A stretch of 64,000 bases of DNA. Origin: Hippasteria phrygiana. Its lineage: Eukaryota; Echinodermata; Asteroidea; Valvatida; Goniasteridae. The DNA lies in contig JAZGUH010000928.1 of NCBI GenBank assembly GCA_037893225.1, positions 496,001-560,000 on the forward strand. Direction: 5' to 3'. A program made the position numbers and the translations under genes. The notes below the pieces were generated by a model. It saw only the letters and a program-made list of their open reading frames with translations, did no database searches and was not told the DNA's origin. Shown one piece after another: positions 1 to 10,442 of the stretch (within the stretch, counting starts at the first letter, position 1; every line of letters begins with the position of its first letter).

Positions 1-224
1 TAGCTCCGCGGTATGATCAAAGAGCGGGCGGGAGTAATATTGATCTTGAGAGAGTGAACGTTGCTCAGACACTGGGGCAACGGGAATGGGAAGCACTCTC
101 CGTATTAGGCCTACGGGTATACGTTAAAACAAAAACAATAAAAGGCTTTGCTTGGAGGAGGCTTTGCTTGGAGTAATTTGTTTTATGGTGTGTGATTATT
201 TTGGTGTCCGACTACATGTGCCCT

Positions 225-320
225 GTCAACTCGTACCCGAGTCAACTCGTACCCAGGTTAACTCGTACCCAGGTTAACTCGTACCCAGGTTAACTCGTAC
301 CCAGGTTAACTCGTACTCTG
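225..320. repeat. Six tandem copies of a 16-bp unit (GTTAACTCGTACCCAG)
   Basis: Six exact 16-bp steps with few changes. The unit contains GTCAACTCGTACCC, which is also the terminal repeat of the family A element at 18331-19209, whose right end carries two such units. So this is probably an expanded transposon end. Confidence 0.85.
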
Positions 321-690
321 TGGATGATTTAATATTTAACCCCTTGCGTACGGAAGACGCCAAAATGGCGCAAAAAACAAAAAACAGTACCACCAGGCCG
401 GATGACGCTATTTGCCGCTATTTGTGCAATTTCAATCCATTGTTGGATTATTGTGTATGTTACGCTTAACTGCACAAGCACATTGTGGCCGTTTCGCTTG
501 GCTGCAAAGGCCGGCGCGACACCCCAGCGCCTCCTGTAAATAACCGTACTCGAGGTCTTTTTAAATATCTGAACCTTCTAAACGATATTTTTATAGAGAC
601 TGGACGACAGGTAATGACTGCAGCTGTGAAAACGTCTTCAATGGAGAATGTCTTATATAATAGGTCAAATTTAACATAATTAATGTTCAA
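321..690. mobile_element. Remnant of family A element, split by a TTAA MITE
   Basis: Sequence on both sides of 340-555 (up to TGGAGAATGTC near 650) aligns with the left half of the element at 18331-19209 (the shared GACTGGACGAC and GGAGAATGTC blocks). The 3' limit is not defined. Confidence 0.55.
340..555 (+). mobile_element. Truncated TTAA MITE, family i (TTAA + CCCCTTGCGTACGG)
   Basis: Begins after TTAA at 336-339 and shares its whole body with the copies at 17427-17864 and 62579-62859. The right end (GTACTCGAGG) lacks the final AAGGGGTTAA. It lies inside the family A remnant. Confidence 0.7.
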
Positions 691-879
691 CTTCAAAGGT
701 CCTGGTGTCCCTGAAATAATTGAAATCAGTAATAAACACAAAGCCAAGATCGTAACTTTGCCTTAATAAGGCGGTTACACCACATGACCCCCCATTTTTG
801 TTCTTGTGCTGGATATTTTTGAAAGCGCCGTCCCTGCGACAGAAGAACCGCCCCAGTATAAAATCGCTTTGGACAAGGC

Positions 880-1110
880 TTTACCTCTTTTTTACCTAGA
901 AGATAGTGGCTCGCTCCGTGCAGTCGCCCAATCACAGGCTATTACGAACGTTGTGATATCTGGCCGGCGCCGAACAACCAATAAGTCCATATGAAAAGCC
1001 ACAGTAGACCAATCACGCAGTTCAGTGAGTCCACCTCGCACACGTGCCGTCCAATCAGCACACGGCACTCGCTCCCTGTGTGCAGTGCACGTGCGGCTCT
1101 GTCGGGGCTC
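880..1110. promoter_or_regulatory. Cluster of CCAAT boxes without a recognised gene
   Basis: CCCAATCAC, AACCAATAAG, GACCAATCAC and GTCCAATCAG occur within about 180 bp, beside CACGTG-like sites. This looks like promoter-type sequence, but no coding exon was recognised next to it, and MITEs can carry such motifs. Confidence 0.25.
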
Positions 1111-1157
1111 CTTCGAAATACCGACATCGTAGGCCTAGTCATATAAAAACACTGCAG

Positions 1158-1200
1158 GATTATACCATGGAGGATTGTTTTCTTCCTCCATGATTATACC
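1158..1200. mobile_element. Micro-hairpin insertion (25 bp) with 9-bp duplication
   Basis: GATTATACC at 1158-1166 and again at 1192-1200 flank a 25-bp insert that starts ATGGAGGA and ends TCCTCCAT. The insert is little more than two inverted repeats and a 9-nt loop. Confidence 0.7.
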
Positions 1201-1803
1201 AAGCCTGGAACGATTGCGACATCGATGTCAAATTTAAGGCATTTGTTGAAACATCTACTTCTATACTGCATTTAATTTCAATTTTCTCGTAAGTCAATTG
1301 ACGTGGAATCAAGTCAGATCTACGGCCGGCTTGCTGTACGCACGTGCAGAAAGTAAATCTTTCTTTTTTAGGCCAAAACGAAAGCTACGAAAGCTATAAA
1401 AATAATAGCCACAAAAAGTGATAAAAACTTGCCTTAATTAATGTCAAAAATATTTACGGTCGATAATTCTTAAAAATAATGAGAATTTAGGTCGTGCATA
1501 TAGGCCTACACACCACACTAGGCACATACAACGCCAGCAAAGACGGGAAACTGGCCAACACTGTCCGTTTGTCGTGCGGTAAGCGTGCGTGATGCAGGCG
1601 GGCGACAAACCTCGTGTTGCGGCAGGAAATGTCGGGGAAACACGCTGCGCTAATCACTTCAAGTACCGTATTAGCGGTACAACCTCGAAATAAATTCATG
1701 AACACGGAAAATACTTACAGACAAGAGAGATCAAGTTCTGTGAATTAATTTAACTTGCAGAGATCTTATTTATCCATCGATGTTTATTTGGCATGTTTAC
1801 GAT

Positions 1804-1848
1804 GTCAGATCATGGAGGAAGGAACACTCCTTCCTCCATGGTCAGATC
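1804..1848. mobile_element. Micro-hairpin insertion (about 29 bp) with 8-bp duplication
   Basis: GTCAGATC at 1804-1811 and 1841-1848 flank an insert from 1812 with arms ATGGAGGAAGGA / TCCTTCCTCCAT around ACAC. It has the same ends as the insert at 1167. Confidence 0.7.
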
Positions 1849-2640
1849 TAACTGCAGTGCATGCATAGACTGGTTGCCACATTTCCATCATGCCTTCTTT
1901 GGCACTTAGTGGGCGGCGCGGCGGGAACCAGTACAGCATTGCTGCATTGAGCATTACACACGTGTTTTCATCACGGTGATAGGAAATCACGCACCGAAAG
2001 GAACTTGTAATCGCGAAGGGAACTTGTAAAAACAACGGAGGTTTCTTCACAAAAAATAGCGAATGTAAGTAGGCAAACAAATTACAAGCGTTTTTGACGG
2101 AAATATGTTATTGAGAGGCGTTTTACAATGTATGAAGACGGAAAATACAACAGGATTATTTTTTTTATTGATTTTTTAATGATTTTTTTTTACTTGCCGA
2201 TAAAATTTTTAGGGTCGCGCAGTAAAATTAGGGTAGATCGGGTAACCGGAAGCAAAACTATTTTTGCGGGGGCCTTTTAGCGGCCGCACGGTGCACACAA
2301 GGACATTACAAACCTTGCTCTATGATTAGACAGTGTTTTTTTTTCTTTTTGACGGTCCACTTCCACTTCCGGGTACCCGAGAACCGAACCAGTGTGGCGT
2401 TCGGGTACCCGGATCCAAAATTACCCGTGAACGCACAGCCCTACTTTTAATTCACATTTAATACATATAAATGAATTTATTTATGAAATAAAATGTGATC
2501 CGGTCAATTTGAGAAGCATGTTTCCTTTAAAGAGATATATATACCTGCAATAGTTACTGACAGAAGCTTGGGGGGTAAAAATCCACACACACACAAGATT
2601 CAAGTCGATGGTTAAGGTCAATGGTTAAGAATATACCCTG
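1849..2640. other. No gene seen; short GC palindromes
   Basis: No coding signal is visible. Near 2367-2415 an inverted pair built on CGGGTACCCG occurs twice. The rest is AT-rich single-copy-looking DNA. Confidence 0.4.
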
Positions 2641-2748
2641 TTTTTACACAAAGCTGTCTTTAGCCCGTTTCACACGAGCGCTGGAAACATGTGCGATTAA
2701 ATCGCATCGATGTCACCAACGCACGGATTCCATGCCGCGTGAAAGTGT

Positions 2749-2796
2749 ATCCCTGTCACCAAATCGCATGGGTCCCGTGCGGTTCGTGACAGGGAT
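2749..2796. other. Hairpin within a possible TIR element (about 2655-2895)
   Basis: ATCCCTGTCAC and GTGACAGGGAT form a perfect 11-bp stem around 26 nt. The surrounding block starts with CCCGTTTCACACGAGCG and ends near GGTCGTGTGAATG, suggesting a MITE with decayed ends. Confidence 0.4.
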
Positions 2797-3494
2797 CGAG
2801 ACCTACTCCCAAAATTGTACATCGATGCAACATCCATGCCACAATCACCGAGATTGGTCGTGTGAATGTATCGATGCGATTTTCGCAAAGATACTGTGCA
2901 GTGAATCGCCTTTACGCATGCGCAGTTTTCTGTTGCTCTACACTACAATTTAACATGGCTTTTGTCAACATAAATTTCTTCAGTTCTGATTGTCGAGTTG
3001 CTACATGTACGTACATGTACATGTAACGAGATTTGTGTAGGAGAACAGTAGATTCTCTGTGGTGCAATTTTCCATTTTCTAAATATTGTTTTGTAATTTC
3101 TGCCAGTGTACTGCAGACTGCCTCTTCCAGAAAAATGCACGGGCTTAACGCCCAAACAAACACATGCCAAACTTTTCAAAGATGTCATGCAAAAATTGAA
3201 TGCCAAAATGTAGGTTATAATTTATTGCACTGAAATATCACAGCAAAATGAGCATTGCTCAGCGTACGTGTCCCCCACCTGGGGTTGGTGTAGGAACATC
3301 CACCTAGGGTGTTGAGGATGCCACCACAAGGCTCTGTTCAGTCCGAGAAGATTGTGTGTGGTACCTCCATTTGTGATCCACTCTACAAAAAAGGGTATCT
3401 ATCCCTAACCCCCCAGGGTGTGTGGAAATTTGTATTGATATTGATCGATTCAGCAGTGTTAGGGTTAATTAAGTCACTATTTGTGAAACCACAC

Positions 3495-3830
3495 ACAGGC
3501 TGTTCTACATTTGTTTGTGAAGAGGACGAACAAATCTTCATATCAGTCTCTTCTTTTTTTGGGGGGGGGCTTGTTGGCTTCTATTATATCTCTATTTTCA
3601 TAATTTATTTTCAGAAACATTAAGATTGATGAGTAGGCCTAAAGATGAAAAAAACAAATGTTGAAAGAAATTATTTCTATCTCATTTCTTTGCACATGTT
3701 ATTTTTAAAGGGCTGTATCTCTAAACATATGCCATAGGGGTCAAACCTACACCAAACTAAAGCTTAAGATGTGACAAATTCAACTATGTACATGTATTTT
3801 CAAATTCGGCGACATACAATGTAATACCCA
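3495..3830 (+). repeat. Interspersed repeat G, copy 1
   Basis: Shares a long, diverged alignment with 5775-6120, including the GTTGGCTTCT, TTTCAGAAACATTAA and GGGGTCAAACCTAC blocks. It is a direct repeat about 2.3 kb apart. The class is unknown. Confidence 0.7.
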
Positions 3831-4410
3831 AAAGCCAACCTGTTTTGCATTTGCACACCCTGTTTTATTTATTTACATCCAAAAAGAAATAACTGAATAA
3901 TTTGGACAACAATCGGTTGGGTTTTTTTCTTCAATTTATTGCAAATTTGGAAACCGTCTTTACAAATCCTGGCTAAAACCTTGGAAGGTACTGCAAATAT
4001 TTGGAAGTAGCCATCCTGACTAGCCAAGATCAACCTCCTGGCTCCAAGGGAGGTGTGATTTAATCCTGTTGTGACATCTCTAGGGTAATAAGCTTAATTA
4101 AATGCCAAACACTCATCATATCTGTCTCCTTACAAGGTCACCACAGACATCACTGAGGGGACCTGAGTAAATTGGCACAATGGTCATTACGTAGTGCTCT
4201 ACATGTATAAATTTGGAAATAGGTAATTTGCATTGAGAAAAACAAAACATAAGTTTCGGCAACCTGTAATGGGAGTTAACATTCCTTACAAAAATATTGC
4301 TTCAATTGATTTACACTCTAACCTTTTATCTCAACACTTCAAACATGGGGAAAATTTGTAGTAAGTACTAGGAAAAGAGAAAAGTACCTTAGCTTCTCCT
4401 CCCCCCCCCC
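3831..4410. other. No gene or clear repeat seen
   Basis: AT-rich sequence without recognisable coding exons, ending in a C14 run near 4400. Confidence 0.4.
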
Positions 4411-4414
4411 CCCC

Positions 4415-4520
4415 AAAAAATAAATATTTTAAAAAATATAAAAAAATAAATACATTAATAAATTAATTAATTAATAAATTAATAAATTAATAAATTAAAT
4501 AAAACAAAAAATATATAAAA
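4415..4520. repeat. AT-rich simple sequence (TTAATAAA-like)
   Basis: About 100 bp of A/T only, largely ATTAATAAATTA repeats, directly after a poly-C run. Confidence 0.8.
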
Positions 4521-4779
4521 AACCAGTAGGAGCTGTGGCGTGCACAAAATACAAAAATAAACTTATTTCTTACAGCAAAAGTTACATTTCAATATTTAAG
4601 AAACAGCCATTTAGATTTGCCAACTTTCCAGTGTTTGTCCAGTTTTTTGTATTTTTAATTATTAGTGTGTTAATGTGTAATTTGTACATGTATATGTATT
4701 TTTCTTTTGTCAGTAGGTCATTTTGCCTGTTAAAATTTAAATATTAATAGTGTCTATTAACCTTATTGCCTTAACCCAT

Positions 4780-4930
4780 TCACCAATACCTACCTACCTA
4801 CCTCCCTATGCCCACCTGCCAATACATACCTGCCTATCCCCACCCCATCCTTTTCCATTCCCTTTCCCATTAGTCATTTTCCCTTCCCCTTCCCCTTCCC
4901 TTTTATTCCTTCACTCCTTTCTCATTTTTT
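4780..4930. repeat. Polypyrimidine tract with CCTA repeats
   Basis: Starts with (CCTA)n and changes to C/T runs (TTCCCCTTCCCCTTCCC). The open frame read through it is low complexity and not taken as coding. Confidence 0.75.
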
Positions 4931-5153
4931 TATTTTTTTGGGTCCAACTCCGTCCTTTTAACCCTCCTTACCCATTTCTTTGTTTCAATTATTTTGGTGT
5001 TTTTTTTTATTATTTAATTTAATTTAATTATATTTTCTTATCTCTTTGGTGTTTATATAGCTTTCTTTAGTACAATTTAATCTATATATTGGTTTTAATT
5101 GTAACTGTGTTTTTAATTCTGCCGCTGGCGGTGACAAATGCAGTAATAAACCA

Positions 5154-5290
5154 TTCAAATTCAAATTCAAATTCAAATTCAAATTCAAATTCAAATTCAA
5201 ATTCAAATTCAAATTCAAATTCAAATTCAAATTCAAATTCAAATTCAAATTCAAATTCAAATTCAAATTCAATTCAATTCAATTCAATTC
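5154..5290. repeat. (AAATTC)n microsatellite, about 20 units, then (AATTC)n
   Basis: Hexamer array changing to a pentamer at its right end. It follows CAATAAACCATTC-like sequence, so it may be the tail of a non-LTR retroelement whose body is not recognisable. Confidence 0.9.
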
Positions 5291-5774
5291 ATTTTAGCTT
5301 ACTGTTGTTGGAATGCTGAAACTAACCTGCCATAAAATTGTAATTACAGATACTGTCCATTATCTTAAAAAATATGTTTTAACCAAAATAAATTGATCTA
5401 TTTTTGATATTTGCATTCCTTCATAAAAGGCTTTTATTCTTGGTTGTTTTTGTGTATCCAATACACAAAAAGATATGCCTGAATTAATGTCGGGCTGCAA
5501 GTAATTTAACATTTCTAAAGTAATCAGTTGGTAATATAGGTTGGGGGGGGGGGTTTGTTGGGTTTTGGTTTAATTTTTTTACTTTTGGGTTTGTTTTGTT
5601 TTTTAGTTTAATGTCTCATTCAAAAACAACTTTTGTATAGCTAGACAAATACCGATTGTGAAAGAAAAAATGATGGTGAAACTTGGAAAGAACACAGACA
5701 TTCCAGTTTATAAAATCTGTCACATCGGCAGAATATTTCATATACTTGGTATGACATTCAATTTTCAGACCTCT

Positions 5775-6140
5775 ACATACGGCCTAGGCTGTTTTATGTG
5801 AAGCGGGTGAAAAAATCTTTATACACGTTAGTGACTTTTTTTGTTTTTGGTTTGTTGGCTTCTGTTATATTATCTATATTTTAATAATTTAATTTCAGAA
5901 ACATTAATATTGATGAATACAGATGAACAAATAAATGTTAATAAAAATTACTTCTATCTTTTGCAAAATTAGAAAATAGGAGTATATAAATGTCAAGATA
6001 TCTCGAGAACACAAAATGCCACAGGGGTCAAACCTACATGTACACCAAATTAAAGCTTAGGATGAGACAAATTCAACTATAACTTCTTTTTCAAATTTTG
6101 CGACATAATACCCCTTTTTGCAGAGCTGGTCACTCATGTA
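5775..6140 (+). repeat. Interspersed repeat G, copy 2
   Basis: Diverged direct copy of 3495-3830. It ends in TTTTGCGACATAATACCCC and AGAGCTGGTCA, an ending also seen near 32790. Confidence 0.7.
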
Positions 6141-7221
6141 TGTGCTATCACTAAGGCTACCACATCATGTATTTAGGCTTCCATATATGCATTGTTTTTC
6201 TATAATTCAAATCAAATCAGCCCTCTTTTGACTTCCAAATATGTTGTACGTAACACCAAAGATTTACAGTTGATCCAATAAATGTACTCTGTAGCGTCAG
6301 CATCTAGTCTAGGATATCGCCTACAATATATTACTATAAGCAACAATTATCACCAGGCAATAAGTCAAAACACAGCATGTCGCTGTCATTGTGTTGCTAA
6401 ATAAATCAATAGCTTGAATCATCGTCACTGAGTGAATTGTGTCTAACATTGAATAATTCATCATGAATGTGGCTCTATTTCAGAGAGCCATATCATGTAA
6501 CACATAGGAAGGATTCAGAGATGGTTACCCCTAGAAACTGTTTCCCTTGGGGGGGGGGGAAGCAATATTCCCTCCACTTGTGTGGACCAGAAGATCCCTT
6601 TGGAAATAAATTCTACCCCTGCAATCTGCATGGACAAAATGCCAGATAGATTAATGTACAGTACACTGGAGTTGACTAATGTACCTAGCATGGTTTAATT
6701 AGCTGCTACATTGCACTCTAGTCTCTACATGTGTACCAGTAGAACTGAACTCTTGGGACCTACCCAAATAATGCAAGTGTGCATTTTCCACAAAAGCTAT
6801 ACACTTTTCAAAATGGGATATGGGAGTCCCGAAATTTGGGGCAAGGTCAAGCTCTGCATGCTTTTATTACAACAAGAACACTTTCTGAAAGACACCGAAA
6901 TTTTGACTGAAGGATTAAACCCAACCATGCTAAATCCAACAATTTCAATAGGATTTTACATACGCCCTAGGGGGTTAGGGTTAATAAATGTTCGGGAATT
7001 CCCCAACCTCTGGTCTATACTGTACATAAATTAACCAGGTAGTTAAAAACAGCCTCCATGGTATTACTGCATTTTCTTGGTGAATACAAATGTCTGGATG
7101 AAATTGCCAATTGCTGTGTTCACATAGCACAATGTTCTACAGCATAACATAATACTATCCCAAGACAAAATGTTGCAAGTTACATCCTTATTAACAATAT
7201 ACAAACAAAAAGGTGAAAAAC
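6141..7221. other. No gene seen
   Basis: Only short open frames; none resembles a known domain. Contains a G10 run near 6550. Confidence 0.4.
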
Positions 7222-7608
7222 AAAGATTTTACTTTAATACCCCCACTAAAATCGGTCAAGAACAGCAAAATCTTTGAAAAATTACCAACCCTCCTTGATA
7301 AACAACTGTCTAAACATGTGGCACAACCTTTAATTTTAAGAATTTTGTTGGGACGTTTTATTTTAGTGCAATATAGGGAAGAAAGTTTGTGTTTTCTGTG
7401 TTGGAAGTTCTTGGCAGTTGGCACGATGTATAAAGTGTTCACATACATGTTGATTTCTTCCTAATTTTTTACAGATTTTGCTGAAATAAATCTTGATATA
7501 CAGGTTGTGCCACATGTTTAGACAGTTGTTATCAAGGAGGGTTGGTTATTTTCCAAGATTTTGCTGTTCTTGACCGATTTTAGTGGGGGGTATTAAAGTA
7601 AAATCTTT
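7222..7608. mobile_element. Fold-back element with 107-bp inverted arms
   Basis: 7222-7329 and 7502-7608 are near-perfect inverted copies (for example CCAACCCTCCTTGATAA against TTATCAAGGAGGGTTGG), with a spacer of about 172 bp. The pair of antisense-overlapping short frames here is a by-product of the inversion. Confidence 0.85.
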
Positions 7609-9993
7609 CCCAATTTATATTTTCCTCTTGTCTTACAGAATCCAACCACCTTTGCACACACATCTACTGGTGCTGTATCACAGCAACACTGCAATACGTA
7701 AAGTGCTTAGGAATGAAGGCCAGTGGCATCCGGGCTACCTACCCTCTCATAAATATAAATTATATATTTACACAATAAAATAATACAAGGAACTGTTCCT
7801 TATTTATCCAAGTCAATTATTTAAAAAGTCAGGTATTATTTATATTTACTTACTCAACCCTCTTGTATGTCACTCAGTCATATGTGTGTGCACTAGCATT
7901 TTGAACACAAATCACAGAATTCAGAAAACATAGCAAGTGTATAACCAGAAGGTCTTAAAGCATTCAGTAGACAATTAAGTTAGAAAAACTGAACAAATTA
8001 GTATAACTATTATGTTGTTGATAGGTGGGCCATTTAGGGATGTTAGTTCTTATACAAGTGTGCACATACGATACAGAAACTAGTTTGTTAATGTTAGGAG
8101 CGACACAATATAAATGCAATGAATTCACATTCGGGTTATTATTTTGTTCAAGTCCAACCCCACAAAAAGAATACCATTCCACAAATTCAGCCAAACCCTA
8201 AAAAAGCTGTTTATTACCTGTAAATATCCAGGTCCAAAGCTTGGCGAAATGTGGTCGTTTACTTCCAAAAGTCCACAGAACAAACTGCAAAACGAAGAGA
8301 AAATCCCTGAAAATAATGCACACAGGCAGTGGAAATACGCATCAGCTGTTTATATGTCGAACGTTGGACTAGAATTTGACGGGTGCACTAGAGGCAGGGT
8401 ACGTCCATGCGCTATGTACACGGCAACGTGTATGCTAAACTTCCTGAAGTCTTTTCTGAAATTACCCCGCCTTGCAACAGTTCAAATCTTTTTACTTTTC
8501 GTGCGAGTTCAATATTTCTTTTCTTAAAATTCTCAATTCCCTGTATTGTATTTATATAGAGGTCGGCGTAATAAAAACATACATTTTTTCTCACATATTC
8601 CGTGGCGATACTGATTCAGTGAGATCTGTCAGTCTAACATTTAAATTTGGAACTTATTTGCCACTCTAAGTTATCTGATGGACTATAGAGGGCGCAGTGC
8701 AAGATAGTTTACGGTATGTAGGCACTGGAAAATTATTTCGATTTTTAGGTACAACTACAAGATATTGAATTGGAAAAAGTATAATGAAAAACTTCGGAGA
8801 AATGGCAAAAAGGAGATTCTCATGTTTAGTTTTGTCATCACAAATAAATACGCTCGTTTTTAACTACGAATTTAATGTTTGCCTTGTTAAAAGAAAATAT
8901 TGCGGCTAAATTTCCAGCAGAAATTTTTGCCTGAAAATCAATCGCCTGCAATACAGCCACCATTTTGGTCCGGCCCGCTAATAAGACATGCACACAAAAC
9001 GAGTAGTTTTTAAATTTTTCAAGGAAGTGAAAGGTGAAAATCGTAGCTAAAAATGGACGTATTGGTAGCGGTGAACGCACAAATACAGCTTCGAAATCGG
9101 CACTCCGTTATACTCCCCTACAATAAAAATTGTTTACACTGTAATTTTGGCCTTTATAGCGCGGCCGGATGACGGCTGGAAACATTGTAACGGCCCTCAC
9201 TGCAAACAAAAAGCGAGGAAGTCTGGGGCGAACCAAATCTGACGTCACAGGCTAGCTGAAAACCATTGCAGAAAACGTATGGCGGGGAACTTGACTCGAA
9301 TTCGACGTGAGTAAATGTACATATTGTGACACAAATTTTCCTGACAACAGTTGGCGACTAGAGTGTGTGCAAATTGAGAATTATATTCAATCGATGTCTC
9401 TCTATTTTGCCGGCAGAGCAGACGACAGTAAGTCTGTGTTTACATTTTACACTTTTTAAAGTTCCCGCCCCAAACGATCTTTGACCTAATTTCCCCCAGA
9501 TGCAATACACAGCAGCGTTCGATTAGCCTCAATGCTTGGCTTCCCCAGTGTAACCCCGTGTTTTAAGTGTAAGCTCATCGAACGCAAGCAATGTATGCAA
9601 ACGACAACGAAGCTCAAAAATCACACTATCGGTCTTGCACCTGTTGGAAATACGCACAGGCATCCGATTGGTGGAATGTACAATGAGATGCTAATCCTGT
9701 AAAATGTTGGGGGAAACGCAACGGCTGTTTCCTGGAGATATTATCTCAGACACAGAATGTCTACTGCGTTCATCATAACTGGGCTTTAACATTAAAATTA
9801 TCGCTGCATCTTTCGGAATAAATCTGAACTTTACAGAAAAGTTTGCGCATTATCTTAAGGTCCAACATTTCAATGCGATGCATTTAACATGTTGCATTAA
9901 CAACAGTTAGCCGAGATAAATTCTTGTAGCCGTCCGAAGATTGGTATTGAAAAGTTTAAGACTGGTCTGGAAAAATGGTCTTGTCGTCCTTTT
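7609..9993. other. No confirmed gene; CRE and a weak first-exon candidate
   Basis: 8100-9300 is less repeat-like. A full TGACGTCA lies at 9240-9247. An ATG at 9279 in a fair context reads MAGNLTRIR and meets GTGAGT. No following exon could be identified. Confidence 0.3.
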
Positions 9994-10434
9994 GGTAATC
10001 GTTACCTTTAGGACCCCGTTCCATATAAGAGAACGAAGGAGACAGTTTATGTTTCGGAACTTACCTCAAAATTTTGTGATGATACAGGCAGGACAAGTCA
10101 CTCTGTGTGCTTGAAATCATCTAAATAGTTCGCTAAGATATCATGTTGAATATGAGCAAGCTAAATTTTGTGGAAAGATGGCAGGGTTTTGATTGATGAG
10201 AAAAATTATGGGGTAAAACGGCAACGTCTCTGACTGCAAACAAAGGTAGGAACTAGGAAAGTCACAATTTCTTTGAAAGTGCATTTCAAAATTACAACAA
10301 ACATGAGTTAATCTGAAGAAAAAAAACTGCTTTAGCCTGCAAAAGTCACTTTGGTACTGTAAAGTCATCTGCAAAAGTCAGTTTTGAACGGAACTCGTAA
10401 AAAAAATAGAGGTGTCCTAAAGGTAATGATTACC
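9994..10434. mobile_element. MITE with TIR GGTAATCGTTACC and 8-bp duplication
   Basis: GTCCTTTT flanks both sides (9986-9993 and 10435-10442). The ends are inverted over about 21 bp with one mismatch. A diverged relative without clean ends lies at about 11050-11430. Confidence 0.85.
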
Positions 10435-10442
10435 GTCCTTTT

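Noticed and set aside
5024..5319. Asn-Ser and Asn-Leu repeat proteins
   Set aside because: Translations of an (AAATTC)n microsatellite on both strands.
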